From Corydoras sp. C115 (Eukaryota > Chordata > Actinopteri > Siluriformes > Callichthyidae), in contig JAFMOC010000071.1 in the NCBI GenBank assembly GCA_019802505.1, forward strand, positions 558,001-622,000: a stretch of DNA of 64,000 bases. The letters run 5' to 3'. The stretch's first letter is position 1; the number at the start of each line of letters is the position of its first letter. Under the pieces are notes generated by a model. That model had not been told where the DNA came from and ran no database searches. It saw nothing but the letters and a program-made list of their open reading frames with translations. Shown here one piece after another: positions 42,548 to 56,790 of this stretch. The position numbers were made by a program, and so were the translations under genes.

Positions 42548-42988
42548 TGTAACAGGTGCCACAGGGTATATTTCCATATTCTCTTTATACCTCAACGACT
42601 GGTACTTACTTTTACTTTATTATTGTTGTATATAAAATTAATACTTGATAGTGCAATTGTCACCGTTTCTGTGTTTCCCTTCGTTCTTTTGAGTTAATTA
42701 ACATTCATTTATCATTTGTTTAGTTAATTAACTATTTCTTGTTATTGGTTGTTTTGGTGCCAGTGGTTGGATGTGTTTGTGTATTTATTTCCTGTGTTTT
42801 CCCGTCCTTGTTGTGCGTCTTAGTTTAATGTCCACTCGTTTTATGTACCGGTGTATTTGGTGTCACAACACCATAATAAATTCTGTTCCTGCTACCTGCG
42901 TGCCTGGCTCCCTTCTGCGCGTTAGAACGCTGCGGCTCTGCGCTTCCTATGCGCAGCCGCTCTTAGCCCCAGGTAGACGAGTGTGAGA
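42548..42988 (+). mobile_element. LTR-1 copy A, 3' LTR
   Basis: It begins with the canonical TGTAACAGGTGCC, then the same 87 bp extra block as the 5' LTR (42562-42648), then the rest of the LTR through GTGTGAGA. The final CA is changed to GA. No target duplication could be matched to the left side. Confidence 0.85.
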
Positions 42989-43409
42989 GCATTTTCCTTT
43001 GTTTTTAAAGAAGTGCTTAGTGTTTTTTATTTTATTTAAATTTTATTTTAATTAATTTATTCTTTATAATTTTAGAACATTATATCTTGATAAATGGTCA
43101 ACTGTAACAACTGCAATATTCCCCCAGGGATTAAGAAATTCTGATTATGATCCTGATTATATATGGATCTAAACCAACTGTCTTACATTTAAGGGAAAAA
43201 ACTTGTCCTAAACATTGAATATATTAATGCATCTGCAACTGCCACACATTATATGAACACCCTTATTCATTGAGTTTCAATTGGTTAGTACAATCCCAAA
43301 GTTTTACTGAGAAAATAAAGTGACAACAGTTTATTCTTTAACACATAAGCTCATTTTCCATACATGTTTTAGGAAGTTATAAATTGAGGATTTGCACACA
43401 TTTAGTCAG
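42989..43409. other. no gene
   Basis: AT-rich unique DNA after the 3' LTR; nothing recognised. Confidence 0.5.
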
Positions 43410-43945
43410 TTTCACTAATCATATAGATATGCATAATATGTTAGTCTTCTTTACTCTTTTATCTAATCATCAGAACCCACACAGGACCACCAAGGTCAGG
43501 TATTATTAGTGTGTTGAATGATTCTCAGCACTATGGTAATACCATCAGTATGTAATGGTAGCATGCTAGTTTGTATTGCATTTGTATGAGTAGATGAGAC
43601 AGTTCATTGCTGCTGGAACACCTCAGAGACCTGTCTTGATTAAGAATAATTCATTTACCAAAATTGTACAACCTTCAGCATTCCATATGCAGCATTATAT
43701 GAGCAATGATGAGGAATTAGAGGAAGTCTAACACCAACTGTGCAGCAACAGATGAGTTACCATCTCTGACATTGCATATAAAGGTGGAACAATAAAATGG
43801 ATGCATCTAATGCACAGTGAAGAAACACACACTACCACACCACCATCAGTGTTACTTATACTCTAACTTATCCAACACCCAAATCATACCCATTGTGTAA
43901 TGGATCTGTGGGTCAGTAAAGAGGACTAACAAATTATGTAGTATT
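43410..43945 (+). mobile_element. degenerate foldback-type MITE (FB-3)
   Basis: Left half: CACACAGGACCACCAAGGTC, AGGTATTATTAGTGTGTTG and GATTCTCAGCACTATGG. Right half: CACACTACCACACCACCATC and AGTGTTACTTATACTC. These are the same words as the family at 4690 and 62570. Confidence 0.5.
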
Positions 43946-44330
43946 TTTTTAGTATTATGTAATAGTATTATGTATTGAAACAAATTAACTGTATGGTAGA
44001 TGTAACTGATAAAATGGCAATAAATGTAGAAAAGTGTACATTGTACAGAGTGTATATCATCGTGGTAATGTTTTGTTGTAGGTTATTGTGTTAGTAACCC
44101 AATCATGTAAGTACATGAAGGAGCTCCTATGTTTATAGTCAGTGCGAGGTAGGTAATATTTCTATCACTTGGGGTCTATCCATCAATAATTTCACACTTT
44201 GACACCAGCCCCAAATTATTTAGTTTTGTAGTGAGATTGGCTGGAAGGATTTTATTAAATGCTGAGCTAGAATCTATACAAAGTATAGTATTTATTTATT
44301 TTATTATTATTATTATTATTATTATTTTAT
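43946..44330. other. no gene; (ATT)n tract
   Basis: (ATT)n at about 44298-44328, directly before a SINE-B copy. Otherwise AT-rich and unrecognised. Confidence 0.5.
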
Positions 44331-44548
44331 GGGGCAGTGGTTAGGCTTGTAGTTATGGAACCAGACTTGGTTGGTCCTACCATATACTATGGATGAAGTG
44401 CCCTTGGGCAAGGCAACTAACCCCAATTGCTCCCCTGGCACCGTGTACAGGGTTGCCCACAGCTCTGCGCACACGGGTGTGTGTGTGTGTGTGTGTATGA
44501 ATGTGTGTTTTACTCCACAGATGGGTTTAATGCAGAGGACATATTCCA
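44331..44548 (+). repeat. SINE-B copy, sense orientation
   Basis: Head GGGGCAGTGGTTAGGCTTG, then AGTGCCCTTGGGCAAGGCAA, CCCCAATTGCTCCCCTGGC, a (GT)n run at 44477-44496, ACTCCACAGATGGGTTTAAT and GCAGAGGACATATTCC. This copy shows the family in forward order: tRNA-like head, AAGGCA core, GT tract, and the GGGTTTAATGCAGAGGAC end. Confidence 0.75.
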
Positions 44549-47331
<2,783 letters not shown>

Positions 47332-47611
47332 GGCGGCAAGGTGGCTTAGTGGTTAGCACGTTCGCCTCTCAGCACTAGGGATTCCCGGTTCAAATCTTCA
47401 TCTGGTTCGAGTTTCCATGTTCTCCCCGTGTCTGTGTGGTTTTCCTCCGGGTTCTCCGGTTTCCTCCCACAGTCCAAAAACATGCATCAAGTCAATTGAG
47501 TTCTCCAAATTGCCCCATATATAGTGTGTCTGTGTGTATATAGAGTGTGTATGCATGCGTGTCTGTGTGAGTGAGTGTGCACCCAGTAATAGATTGGCAC
47601 CCTGTCCTGTT
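47332..47611 (+). repeat. SINE-A copy, left arm of inverted pair
   Basis: GGCGGCAAGGTGGCTTAGTG head with A box, GGTTCAAATC B box, full body to AGATTGGCACCCTGTCCTG. It then breaks off without the tail and is joined within about 5 bp to an inverted SINE head. Confidence 0.9.
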
Positions 47612-47615
47612 CACA

Positions 47616-47744
47616 CAGGAAACCGGAGAACCCGGAGGAAACCCACGCGGACACGGGGAGAACATGGAAACTCCACCCAGATGGGGATTCGAAATCCCTA
47701 GCGCTGAGAGGCAAACGTGCTAACCACTAAGCCACCGTGCCGCC
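47616..47744 (-). repeat. SINE-A head, right arm of inverted pair
   Basis: Antisense SINE positions 1 to about 130 (GGAAACCGGAGAACCCGGAG to CTAAGCCACCGTGCCGCC). It pairs with 47332-47468 as an inverted repeat of about 129 bp. It differs from the left arm at several places (for example GGGATTCGAAATCCC), so it is a separate copy rather than a fresh fold-back. Confidence 0.88.
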
Positions 47745-48818
47745 TGAATAAATAAATTAATAATGCAAAATAAACTTCGTTATTTTTATTTCTATAGGTT
47801 TCCAAAAAATGTTTAAAAATCATTTATAAATGTATTTTCCTGTTTGTTGTCAGCCAAAAACACTTGACCTGCTCATTCACTAATCAGTAGAAGCTTCCAA
47901 TTGTCACTGATATAGAGCCATATGGTAAATTACCAGTCTTGCTCACACACATTCTCTGTCTCTCTCCATTTAATAGGATGTCAGCAGGACAGAGGGGACA
48001 ATAGATTACAACAGTGTTGTCTGATAGTATCAGGCATTACCCTTCCCACAAACCTGCTATTTTTTCCATAATTTTTTTAAGGTTGTTTATATATAAGTTT
48101 TGTAGATGGATATGTATGTATATCTATGTATATGTAATCAAGAAGAAATCAAGAAGCCAGATTGGTTGTTGATTATACTATTATATAGAGTAGCTGGTTT
48201 TCTTTAACTACTGACTTTTGTTGTTTTCTCATTTGTAAGTTAATTTTGATAAAAGTGTATGCTTAATGATCTAATGTAAATGCAGTGCTTTGTTTTTAAT
48301 GTTCATCAAAGATAATGCTAGATGTCATTATGAATATAAATAACTGAATGACCAATATTGTTTCAGAATATGAAACTCTACATACATGACTTTTGTGCTC
48401 ATCATGTGTTCATGCAATAATTTACTTAGATAATGGAATAATAGCAGTGTAGAGTATAAAATCATGAAAATATAAACCCAGGACTTCAGATAATGTTAAT
48501 ATTAACCATCAAAATTAGGGAGGAAATGTGTTTTCAGTGATGTTAACAATCAGTGGTTTATACACTTAAGAGCCAAATGGAAGTCCAATTTTTTAAAACA
48601 GTCGATGAAGACGATTAACGTATCATAGAAAAATTAGCACTTTTTATGGAAGTAGTGCTAGGAAGTAGTTTAGGAATGGTAAACTTATACAGGAATGGTA
48701 ATAACACAGATGTACAACAAAATTAAAATATTTCAATGGGTTTGGAATGATTTTTTATGTCTAAATGTTATTGAAAAAAAGCTTAGTGTGTGTAAGAAAG
48801 ATATGAAATGTGAAAGAG
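47745..48818. other. no gene; AT-rich DNA
   Basis: Nothing recognised. It ends ATGTGAAAGAG at the start of the LTR. Confidence 0.5.
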
Positions 48819-49175
48819 TGTAACAGGTGCCTAGGGCACCTGTTCTTCTGTTGTTCTGTTCTGTTCTTTGAGTTAATTAACTTTCATTGATGGTTGTTAG
48901 TTTAGTTAATTAACTCGTTCCTTTCATTGGTTTGTTTTGTGCACGTGGTCAGGTGTCTGGGTGTATTTATTTCCTGTGTTCCCCTTCCTCCGTACATGTC
49001 GTAAGTTTTATGTTCGCTCGCATTCTGTACCTCTTGTGTTTTGGTGTCCCTACACCTTTAAAATAAATCCGGTTATTCTGCTACCTGCGTGCCTGGCTCC
49101 CTTCAGCGCGTTAGGGCACTGCGGCTCTGCGCTTCTTCTGCGCAGCCGCTTTAGATCGAGGTAGCGAGCGTGACA
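48819..49175 (+). mobile_element. LTR-1 family 5' LTR (copy C)
   Basis: A 357 bp LTR, TGTAACAGGTGCCTAGGGCA to GCGAGCGTGACA, collinear with the solo LTR at 18717. It has the start palindrome, TTTAAAATAAATCCGG as polyadenylation-like part, and GCTACCTGCGTGCCTGGCTC. Confidence 0.92.
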
Positions 49176-49647
49176 AAGCGACGTGCCACTCAATTTGGGG
49201 AGTCCAGAGCCCAGGTCAGGCTTTTTTAAATTTTTCTTTGTTGGGGCCGTAAACCCTCCGTCGTGTCCGCGAGTGCGCCGGTATGCGAAGCCCGCCGGCC
49301 CGGAGCCGTAAGGACGGCTCTAAGTCAGTGTTGTCGGAGTGGTACGACTCCGATTATGAATGGATGTGCAGGTATGGTTATGAGTCGCTCTGGGCGACTG
49401 AGTCGGCCTGGGCACACCAGCCCCTCCGAGTGTGCCACCCCTACCACAGCGCCTCCAGCGTGCGTGCCGGACGAGGTCCATCCAGCGTGCGTGCCCGCCG
49501 AGGTCCAGCCAGCGTGCGTGCCCGCCGAGGTCCAGCCAGCGTGCATGTCCGCCGAGGTCAAGCCAGCGTGCATGCCCGCCGAGGTCCAGCCAGCGTGCGA
49601 ACCCGCCGAGGTCCAGCCAGCGTGTGAATCCGCCCAGCGGGCGTTCC
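49176..49647 (+). pseudogene. LTR-1 copy C internal region, 3' LTR absent
   Basis: Leader CAATTTGGGGAGTCCAGAGC, with the donor changed to CAG|GTCAGG (GT at 49215). The acidic ORF starts at ATG 49283: MRSPPARSRKDGSKSVLSEW, YDSDYEWMCRYGYESLWA. It then loses homology to copy A before the CAEEGLDL part. Six or seven 27 bp units (VQPACVPAE, 49451-49637) follow in a different frame. The element stops at GCGTTCC with no 3' LTR. The next bases AAAGAG (49648-49653) equal the six bases before the LTR (48813-48818). Confidence 0.75.
49476..49637 (+). repeat. 27 bp tandem repeat, six units (copy C)
   Basis: Unit GTCCAGCCAGCGTGCGTGCC plus CGCCGAG. A variant unit precedes it at 49451-49475. Same repeat as 41915-42184 in copy A. 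Confidence 0.93.
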
Positions 49648-49965
49648 AAAGAGGCACTCTTTTTGTATATGTGAGTTTTATATAAAAAGATTAGTTAACG
49701 ATAGTAGACAGGTGGCCTCATGGGACAATGTGAGATGGACAGGCAGAAAAAGCCGGAGATCAATAACATCGGATTTCTTTTCATGTGAACAGTTCAGCTT
49801 TCACTGAGAAGTCAGTGATCTTTTGGTGAGCTGTTCAAATATAAAACAAAACTATTATAAACATTCATGCAAAACCCATAAAATCTTGCACAAATTAACC
49901 ATATACAAGCTTTTCACATCTTAACAGGTAGACAATCTCTCAGTTTTAATAATAATAATGAAACC

Positions 49966-50001
<36 letters not shown>

Positions 50002-50007
50002 TATTAT
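49648..50007. other. no gene; (AAT)n tract
   Basis: Unique DNA after the LTR copy, then (AAT)n at about 49964-49995, leading into a SINE tail. Confidence 0.5.
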
Positions 50008-50312
50008 TCATTCATTCATTCATTATCTTCTGCTTTGTCCTATATTAGGGTCGCGGGGGGGTTCCCCATGCCCATCCAGGGGAGATCGTTTCGGGCGCTG
50101 GGCAGATACACCCAGGACAGGACACCAATCTATCGCTGGGCACACACTCACACAGACACGCACACATACACACACTATATGGGGCAATTTGGTGAACTCA
50201 ATTGACTTGAACCATGTTTTTTGGACTGTGGGAGAAAACCGGAGAACCCGGAGGAGAACCGGGAATCCCTAGTGCTGAGAGGCTGACATGCTAACCACTA
50301 AGCCACCGTGCC
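50008..50312 (-). repeat. SINE-A copy inside ATT repeats
   Basis: Antisense tail (TTCATTCATTCATTCATTATC region), GGGTCGCGGGGGGGTTCCCC, GGGCGCTGGGCAGATACACC, a CA tract, CCATGTTTTTTGGACTGTGG, and head complement CTAACCACTAAGCCACCGTG. The part between GGAGAACC and GGGAATCCC is deleted. ATT/AAT microsatellite lies on both sides (to 49995; 50313-50357). Confidence 0.9.

Positions 50313-50357
<45 letters not shown>
50313..50357. repeat. (ATT)n microsatellite
   Basis: About 45 bp of TTA repeats directly after the SINE head. Confidence 0.95.
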
Positions 50358-50358
<1 letters not shown>

Positions 50359-50441
50359 ATGTATTTACTATAATCATAAAACAATACTGGTTTATATGAC
50401 TGGCTTATTAAAACAGACTCTTGGTTTTCTATCTGAATCTT

Positions 50442-50631
50442 GTTCAACTTCAAGTTATTTATTTATCGAGCGCTTTTTACAACAGTACATTGTCACAAAG
50501 CAGCTTTACAGAATGAAAAGCCTTCAAACCCATAAAGAGCAAGCCGAAGCGACAGTGGCAAGAAAAAACTCCCTGTTATGTTGTTATTCTAAGGACGAAA
50601 CCTTGAGAGGACCAAGACACAGTGGGGGATA
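50442..50631 (-). mobile_element. L2-clade LINE 3' end
   Basis: GTTCAACTTCAAGTTATTTA tail, CGAGCGCTTTTTACAACAGT, ACATTGTCACAAAGCAGC, AGAGCAAGCCGAAGCGACAG, AAAACTCCCTGTTATGTTGT and AAACCTTGAGAGGACCAAGA. Closely related to the copy at 23646. Confidence 0.87.
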
Positions 50632-50930
50632 TGGCTGATATCACAGATAGTGTAAATGGCTGTCCTACTAAAAGTAATCTCACAACTGACCTACTTTTTA
50701 TTGTTATAATTGCCATAATTGATACTCTAAACCACTACTTTTATTTTTCTGGTGTAAAGGGCAGGGAATTTTTCAACCAGCACAGTCTCCCAAGGTTAAA
50801 AAAAAAAAAAAAACAGTGACTTAATTTAAAATGATTTAAGCACTGCCCTGAACAGTATGTTCAGCCATTATATTCTAAGTGCACATAATTAGTCAGACCT
50901 ATTAAGTAATTTTTCATGAGGCAACTTATA
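50632..50930. other. no gene
   Basis: Unique AT-rich DNA with a run of about 15 A near 50799-50813. Confidence 0.5.
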
Positions 50931-51110
50931 TACACATTGAGTAACCACTTTATTAGAGACATCCATCTAATGGCACATTAGACCTTTTTTGCCCTTCAGA
51001 AATACAGCAACATGTCGTGGCAGAGATTTCACTAGGTGCTTAAATCGCTTTGCAGGAACAATGGCCCATGCGCACTGGATAGCTTCTTATTTCCCACAAG
51101 TCAGAGTTAA
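50931..51110 (+). mobile_element. fragment of a common teleost DNA repeat
   Basis: ATTGAGTAACCACTTTATTA, TTTTTTGCCCTTCAGAAATA, GTCGTGGCAGAGATTTCACT and AGGTGCTTAAATCGCTTTGC follow the order of a widespread fish repeat beginning CCACTTTATTAGG and containing TTTGCCTTCAGAA. I recall it but cannot name the family. Only the first part is present. Confidence 0.45.
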
Positions 51111-51559
51111 AGACATGCTTCGTACTTCCTGTTTCACCTTGAGATGTTGCATAGGAAAGTGAGGTCTATGTCTGGTTGCCAGTATAGCAAGATAAATGTT
51201 TATTATACAACCCTTATATCATGGTGCAATGACTTTAAAAATTGTCCCTTTGCAAAGTGGAGATGAAGTAAATGAGGAGATGAACTTGGTCGGTCACAAT
51301 GCTTTGGTAACTACTTCTGTCCAAATTTTCACATACATGAATCAAGACAAATAGGATGTGCCACAGAAACATTTCCCACATCATTTATCGAGCACCACGA
51401 GCCTCATCTTTGTCTTTGAATGCTGCTTGAGCCCAATTTTAAGCATGATGAGACAAACTCTGAATTAATTTGTCAAAAGAAAGTGCAATACTCCAAGACA
51501 GTGGTACATTCCAATTTGTGTAATAAAATAAACATATTTTATTGAATATGAGTGGCATG
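51111..51559. other. no gene
   Basis: Unique DNA. 51548-51559 is the left copy of the target duplication of the next SINE. Confidence 0.5.
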
Positions 51560-51918
51560 GGTGGCACAGTGGCATAGTGGTTAGCATGTTCGCCTCTCAG
51601 CGCTAGGGATTCCCGGTTCGAATCCCCATCTGGGTGGAGTTTCCATGTTCTTCCCCGTGTCCGTGTGGGTTTTCTCCGGGTTCTCCGGTTTCCTCCCACA
51701 GTCCAAAAACATGGATCAAGTTAATTGAGTTCTCTAAATTGCCCCATATAGAGTGTGTTTGAGTGAGTGTGTGAGTGAGTGTGTGCCCAGCGATGGATTG
51801 GCGCCCTGTCCTGGGTGTATCTGCCCAGCGCCCGAGACGTTCTCCCCTGGATGGGCATGGGGAACCCCACCACGACCCTAATAGAGGATAAAGCGGGTGA
51901 AAATGAATGAATGAATGA
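51560..51918 (+). repeat. SINE-A copy, full length, inserted in another SINE
   Basis: Head GGTGGCACAGTGGCATAGTG, B box GGTTCGAATCC, complete body, GGATAAAGCGGGTGAAAATG and (AATG)n tail. It is flanked by a perfect 12 bp duplication ATGAGTGGCATG (51548-51559 and 51919-51930). The right copy continues as the head of an older SINE-A. Confidence 0.95.
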
Positions 51919-51922
51919 ATGA

Positions 51923-52035
51923 GTGGCATGATGGCTTAGTGGTTAGCAGGTCCACCTCTCAGCACTGGGGATCCAGGTTTGAATTACAATCTGGGTGGAA
52001 TTTTCGTGTTTTCTATTATGCTCTATTAGGGTCAA
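51923..52035 (+). repeat. SINE-A remnant, target of the preceding SINE
   Basis: GTGGCATGATGGCTTAGTGG, TTAGCAGGTCCACCTCTCAG, CCAGGTTTGAATTACAATCT and then an abrupt jump to TGCTCTATTAGGGTC near the tail. An internally deleted older copy. Confidence 0.82.
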
Positions 52036-52329
52036 AAAGGGCTTTTAACCCAGCATTCATTAATCAAGTAGCAGAAAACACCCTGACCAGGCTGCTGATG
52101 CATACACACATGCATGACTAAGGGAAATCAGTAGCTTCAGGTTAACTGAATTACCATCACTGACAGCTGTGAGTTTCTATTTGTCAGTGCCATTTTTTTG
52201 CTGTTCGTTTTTTTAGACTTTATAAATAAGACCTCAGTTTTAGTTAAATATTTGTGATTTGAGCAGGTTAATCAACGCTTGCTTCTAGGCCAGCAAAATT
52301 CATTCTGAAGGTGGAATACCTCATGAACC
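52036..52329. other. no gene; possible LINE flank
   Basis: 52060-52110 (GTAGCAGAAAACACCCTGACC; GGCTGCTGATGCATAC) is unrecognised. The LINE fragment starts at about 52330. Confidence 0.4.
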
Positions 52330-52980
52330 TGCACACTGAGCTGTCATATTGTATAATTTGCTGACGACACAACAGTGGTTGGATGCATCATGGATAGTCC
52401 ATCTATACCTTGAGGGTTGTTGCAGAAAGAACATTGATGATTGTGGACTTTAGATCCTCCCCTACACGTTGGAGGATCTGAGTTGGAAATGGTCTCCAGC
52501 AACCGGTGCTTGGGTGTGCACCTGGGTAACAACCTCACCTGAAGTGACAGCACTTCCAATTTGGTCAGAAAGGCACATCATCAGCTCTACTTCTTTAGAC
52601 GGCTGAGGAGAGCTGGATTTGTGAGCTCAGTCCTCGTGTCCTTCTACAGATGTGTGGTGAAGAGCATTCTATGTTCCAGCATCAATGTGTGGCACGGAAG
52701 CTGCACTGCAGCAGACAGTAAAGCTCTGCAGAGGATGGTGAAGGCTGCACAGAGGACTATTGGAGTCAGCCTCCCCACCACTACAGACATCTACACATCC
52801 AGATGCAGGAAAAAGGCCTCATGAAGGACCCCACTCACCCAGCACACCATTTTGTTCCACTCCCCTCAGGCAGGAGACTGCGAAGCATTAAGTGCAGGAC
52901 AACCAGAATTAGGAACAGCTTAAAGGTAGACACAGTGAGACTCACAAACTCCACCTAACAGAACAGACGTTTCATGAACA
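52330..52980 (+). pseudogene. Rex1/CR1-group LINE, RT C-terminal part
   Basis: Around 52355 the plus strand reads FADDTTVVGCI, the RT catalytic box. Downstream, after several frame breaks, 52561-52820 is open: LVRKAHHQLYFFRRLRRAGF, YRCVVKSILCSSINVWHGSC, ALQRMVKAAQRTIGV. This matches the conserved region C-terminal to RT in Rex1/CR1-like fish LINEs. DPTHPAHHFVPLPSGRRLRS follows after a stop. A decayed, non-functional copy, distinct from the L2 fragments. Confidence 0.82.
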
Positions 52981-54370
<1,390 letters not shown>

Positions 54371-54835
54371 ATTCAGTCATTGCATTGTGTTATTGAGTTA
54401 TTGAGTTTTTATTGAGTATAATGTTTTATTTACCCATGTTCAAGGACAAAGCAACAGGAGCATACAAATCTCTGCATCAGTCCCAGGAAAGTAGAAAGAC
54501 GTAGCAAAAAGATGGAAAAAGAAGCCAGAAGATGACCTCCCAGAACACCCAGTAGTGCTTGTGTGGTCTTAGGTCAAGTTTTTTAGCTCACATTGGTTTT
54601 ATTTCTGTATCCCTTTAGTCTCATGGGGTGAGCACATACTCACCACCGCTGAGACTACACATGAGGTAGAAAAGCTCCCAATGACCTCTGTAGAAACATG
54701 ACCAACAGGGAAAAACTAAACAAGAAACAGAAATAAGGCTCAGGTCATTGGAAAAAGGAACAAAACACAAAAGGAAAAAAATCAACCACTAGAGGGAATG
54801 AGAGATAAAATAATTATAAATTAAAATAATAATAA
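54371..54835. other. no gene
   Basis: AT-rich unique DNA; 54600-54720 slightly less so (GGGTGAGCACATACTCACC). Nothing recognised. Confidence 0.5.
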
Positions 54836-54947
54836 AATGGATTGGCACTCTGTCCTGGATGTATTTGCCCAGCACCAAAAAAGTTCACCCCTGGATGACC
54901 CTAGTCCCATATATAGGATTAAGCAGAATATAATGAGATGAGATGAT
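54836..54947 (+). repeat. SINE-A 3' fragment, old
   Basis: ATGGATTGGCACTCTGTCCT, GGATGTATTTGCCCAGCACC, TTCACCCCTGGATGACCCTA and AGGATTAAGCAGAATATAAT. The tail is GAGAT. Confidence 0.75.
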
Positions 54948-55089
54948 CAGGGTAATGTGTGTTGCTGAAACCTACATGGTGCTGGATCTCAGAACTATCT
55001 AGCAAGGTTGCCTTTACAGACTAGACACCCAAACACATATACAAGCAAATAGACTTTGGTCAAATTAGCAACACCATTTTACCTTTTAG

Positions 55090-55178
55090 CATGCATTTTC
55101 TTGGATTTTTGGACCGTGGAAAAAAGCTGGGTCTCCTGAAGGCAACCCGCACAAAAACAGGGTGAACATATAAACATT
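55090..55178 (-). repeat. SINE-A fragment, very old
   Basis: TTTTTGGACCGTGGAAAAAA, CTCCTGAAGGCAACCCGCAC and AAACAGGGTGAACATATAAAC follow the antisense family body with heavy decay. Confidence 0.5.
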
Positions 55179-56279
55179 AAATGGAATAGACCTTGCCTTT
55201 GTAACAGATTCTACCAAGGACATTTTTGACAGAAGAAGAGAGCAATGCAACACTGTAGTGCCCAAAAGAAATAAAAAAAATAGGCAGATAAAATAAGGTA
55301 TAATATAACAAAAACAGATAAGGCAAAGACAGAATAAGTGGTTATGTAGGTGGACATTTATAAAGTAAAAGAACCTTTATATTTTCATTTACACAAAAGC
55401 AGAACCCAAAACAGTTTTCTGGTGCAGCCTATTTGCTTTAATGTTGACTTTTGTAGAATGTCTTTCTATTCATCAGAGTTGTACAGTAACCTTCTGTCAG
55501 CTTACAAAAGTCTGGCTAATCTCTGACCTCATCAACAAGGTTTATTTGTTATTTATTTATTATCAGAATTTCTATTCAGTGAACATCATTGTTTACACTA
55601 CTGTGTAAAACTCTAGATACTGGTGTGATAGATGCCAACCAGCATATTTGGCATGAACAATTATGGCCCAGCCAAGTCTTGTTGTTCATTTAAGGTTTTA
55701 CTGATTTTTAACTCAGACTTTGGGTTAGATTTAAGACTTTGGGATAGATTAAAATGGCTTATATTAACTGAAGTAAGTACTGTAAAAGCACAAATGCTTG
55801 GAAACAGCGTGCATGGCGTTAATATGTTTTAAAACAAGATGACTGTGTAATTTAAAAACATCAACAAAACGTCAACAAACAAATCTCATGTACCTTTAAT
55901 GCATTCAACACATTTTGTTCTGGAAGTCAATACTTTGTCAGCTGCACATGATGACTTGAGAAGGACCTAGAGGGAGCATTGGGTATTGTGTCAGTGCAAG
56001 CTGTTGATTCTTTGTTTTGATGGTGCAATGAAAAGGCCATTTTCTCATAATTATTTGTAATGTTTGTTTTGATGTAATGCCTCAACATTATTTAAGAGCT
56101 CTTAACTGTTTAGGAAAATGTATAAGCTCAATATTATTTCTTGAGACATACAATTTAGTACAAACTGAATTATACAAGACCATTGGGTTCTCTTAAAAGA
56201 TTTTAGGTAATGTGAAATAATCTTGTATAAAGTAAAATGGAATGCATTATGTCAATTTGTATTATAAAGCTATATGTAA
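55179..56279. other. no gene
   Basis: AT-rich unique DNA, no coding ORF. 55550-56100 has no recognised repeat. Confidence 0.5.
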
Positions 56280-56790
56280 TATTGTTAATAAGACAATAAT
56301 GCGCAAGAAAGTGTGCATTATTGTAAATGCATTATTGTTTTTTATAAAATGGTTACCAACACACTATAAAAAGTGTTGATTAATAAATGTACTCATTAAA
56401 AACAAAATCTTCATAAATCGGTCTTCCTCAATGCAATCTAGTTGGTATATTAAAGTGAACATTGATCAATCAGCTATTTATATTAATCTGTATTTCCATT
56501 AATGGTACATGATTTAATATAATGTATTATATATCACACACTAATACAAATTTGAAGCAGATGTGTGTATTACTGTTAATAAATTCATGACTGGATAAAT
56601 GGCTCCACCAATTGGATATTAGGACCATAAGTACCCATTTTATAAAACACTTTATGTGTGTGATTATGATTATTTATGTACATTAACAGAGGCTTATGAC
56701 ATAAGTTGTAAAGAATTATGAATATTTTGGATTCATAGAAAGTGTTACTAATGCAAACAGGCAAAAAGTCGCATGACCTTAAATTGGACA
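56280..56790 (+). mobile_element. AT-rich MITE-like repeat, copy 1
   Basis: AAAACACTTTATGTGTGTGA, TACATTAACAGAGGCTTATG and TAAAGAATTATGAATATTTT match the order of words at 62410-62510 (TAACACTTTATGAGTGTGGC, GACATTAACAAAGGCTTATG, TAAAGCATTATGAATACTTA). Both are in the same orientation. Ends are uncertain here. Confidence 0.45.

Noticed and set aside
41694..42595. Long minus-strand open frames (161-256 codons) opposite the tandem repeats
   Set aside because: The 27 and 30 bp units lack stop words in several frames, so these frames stay open by composition. No domain or start context supports them.
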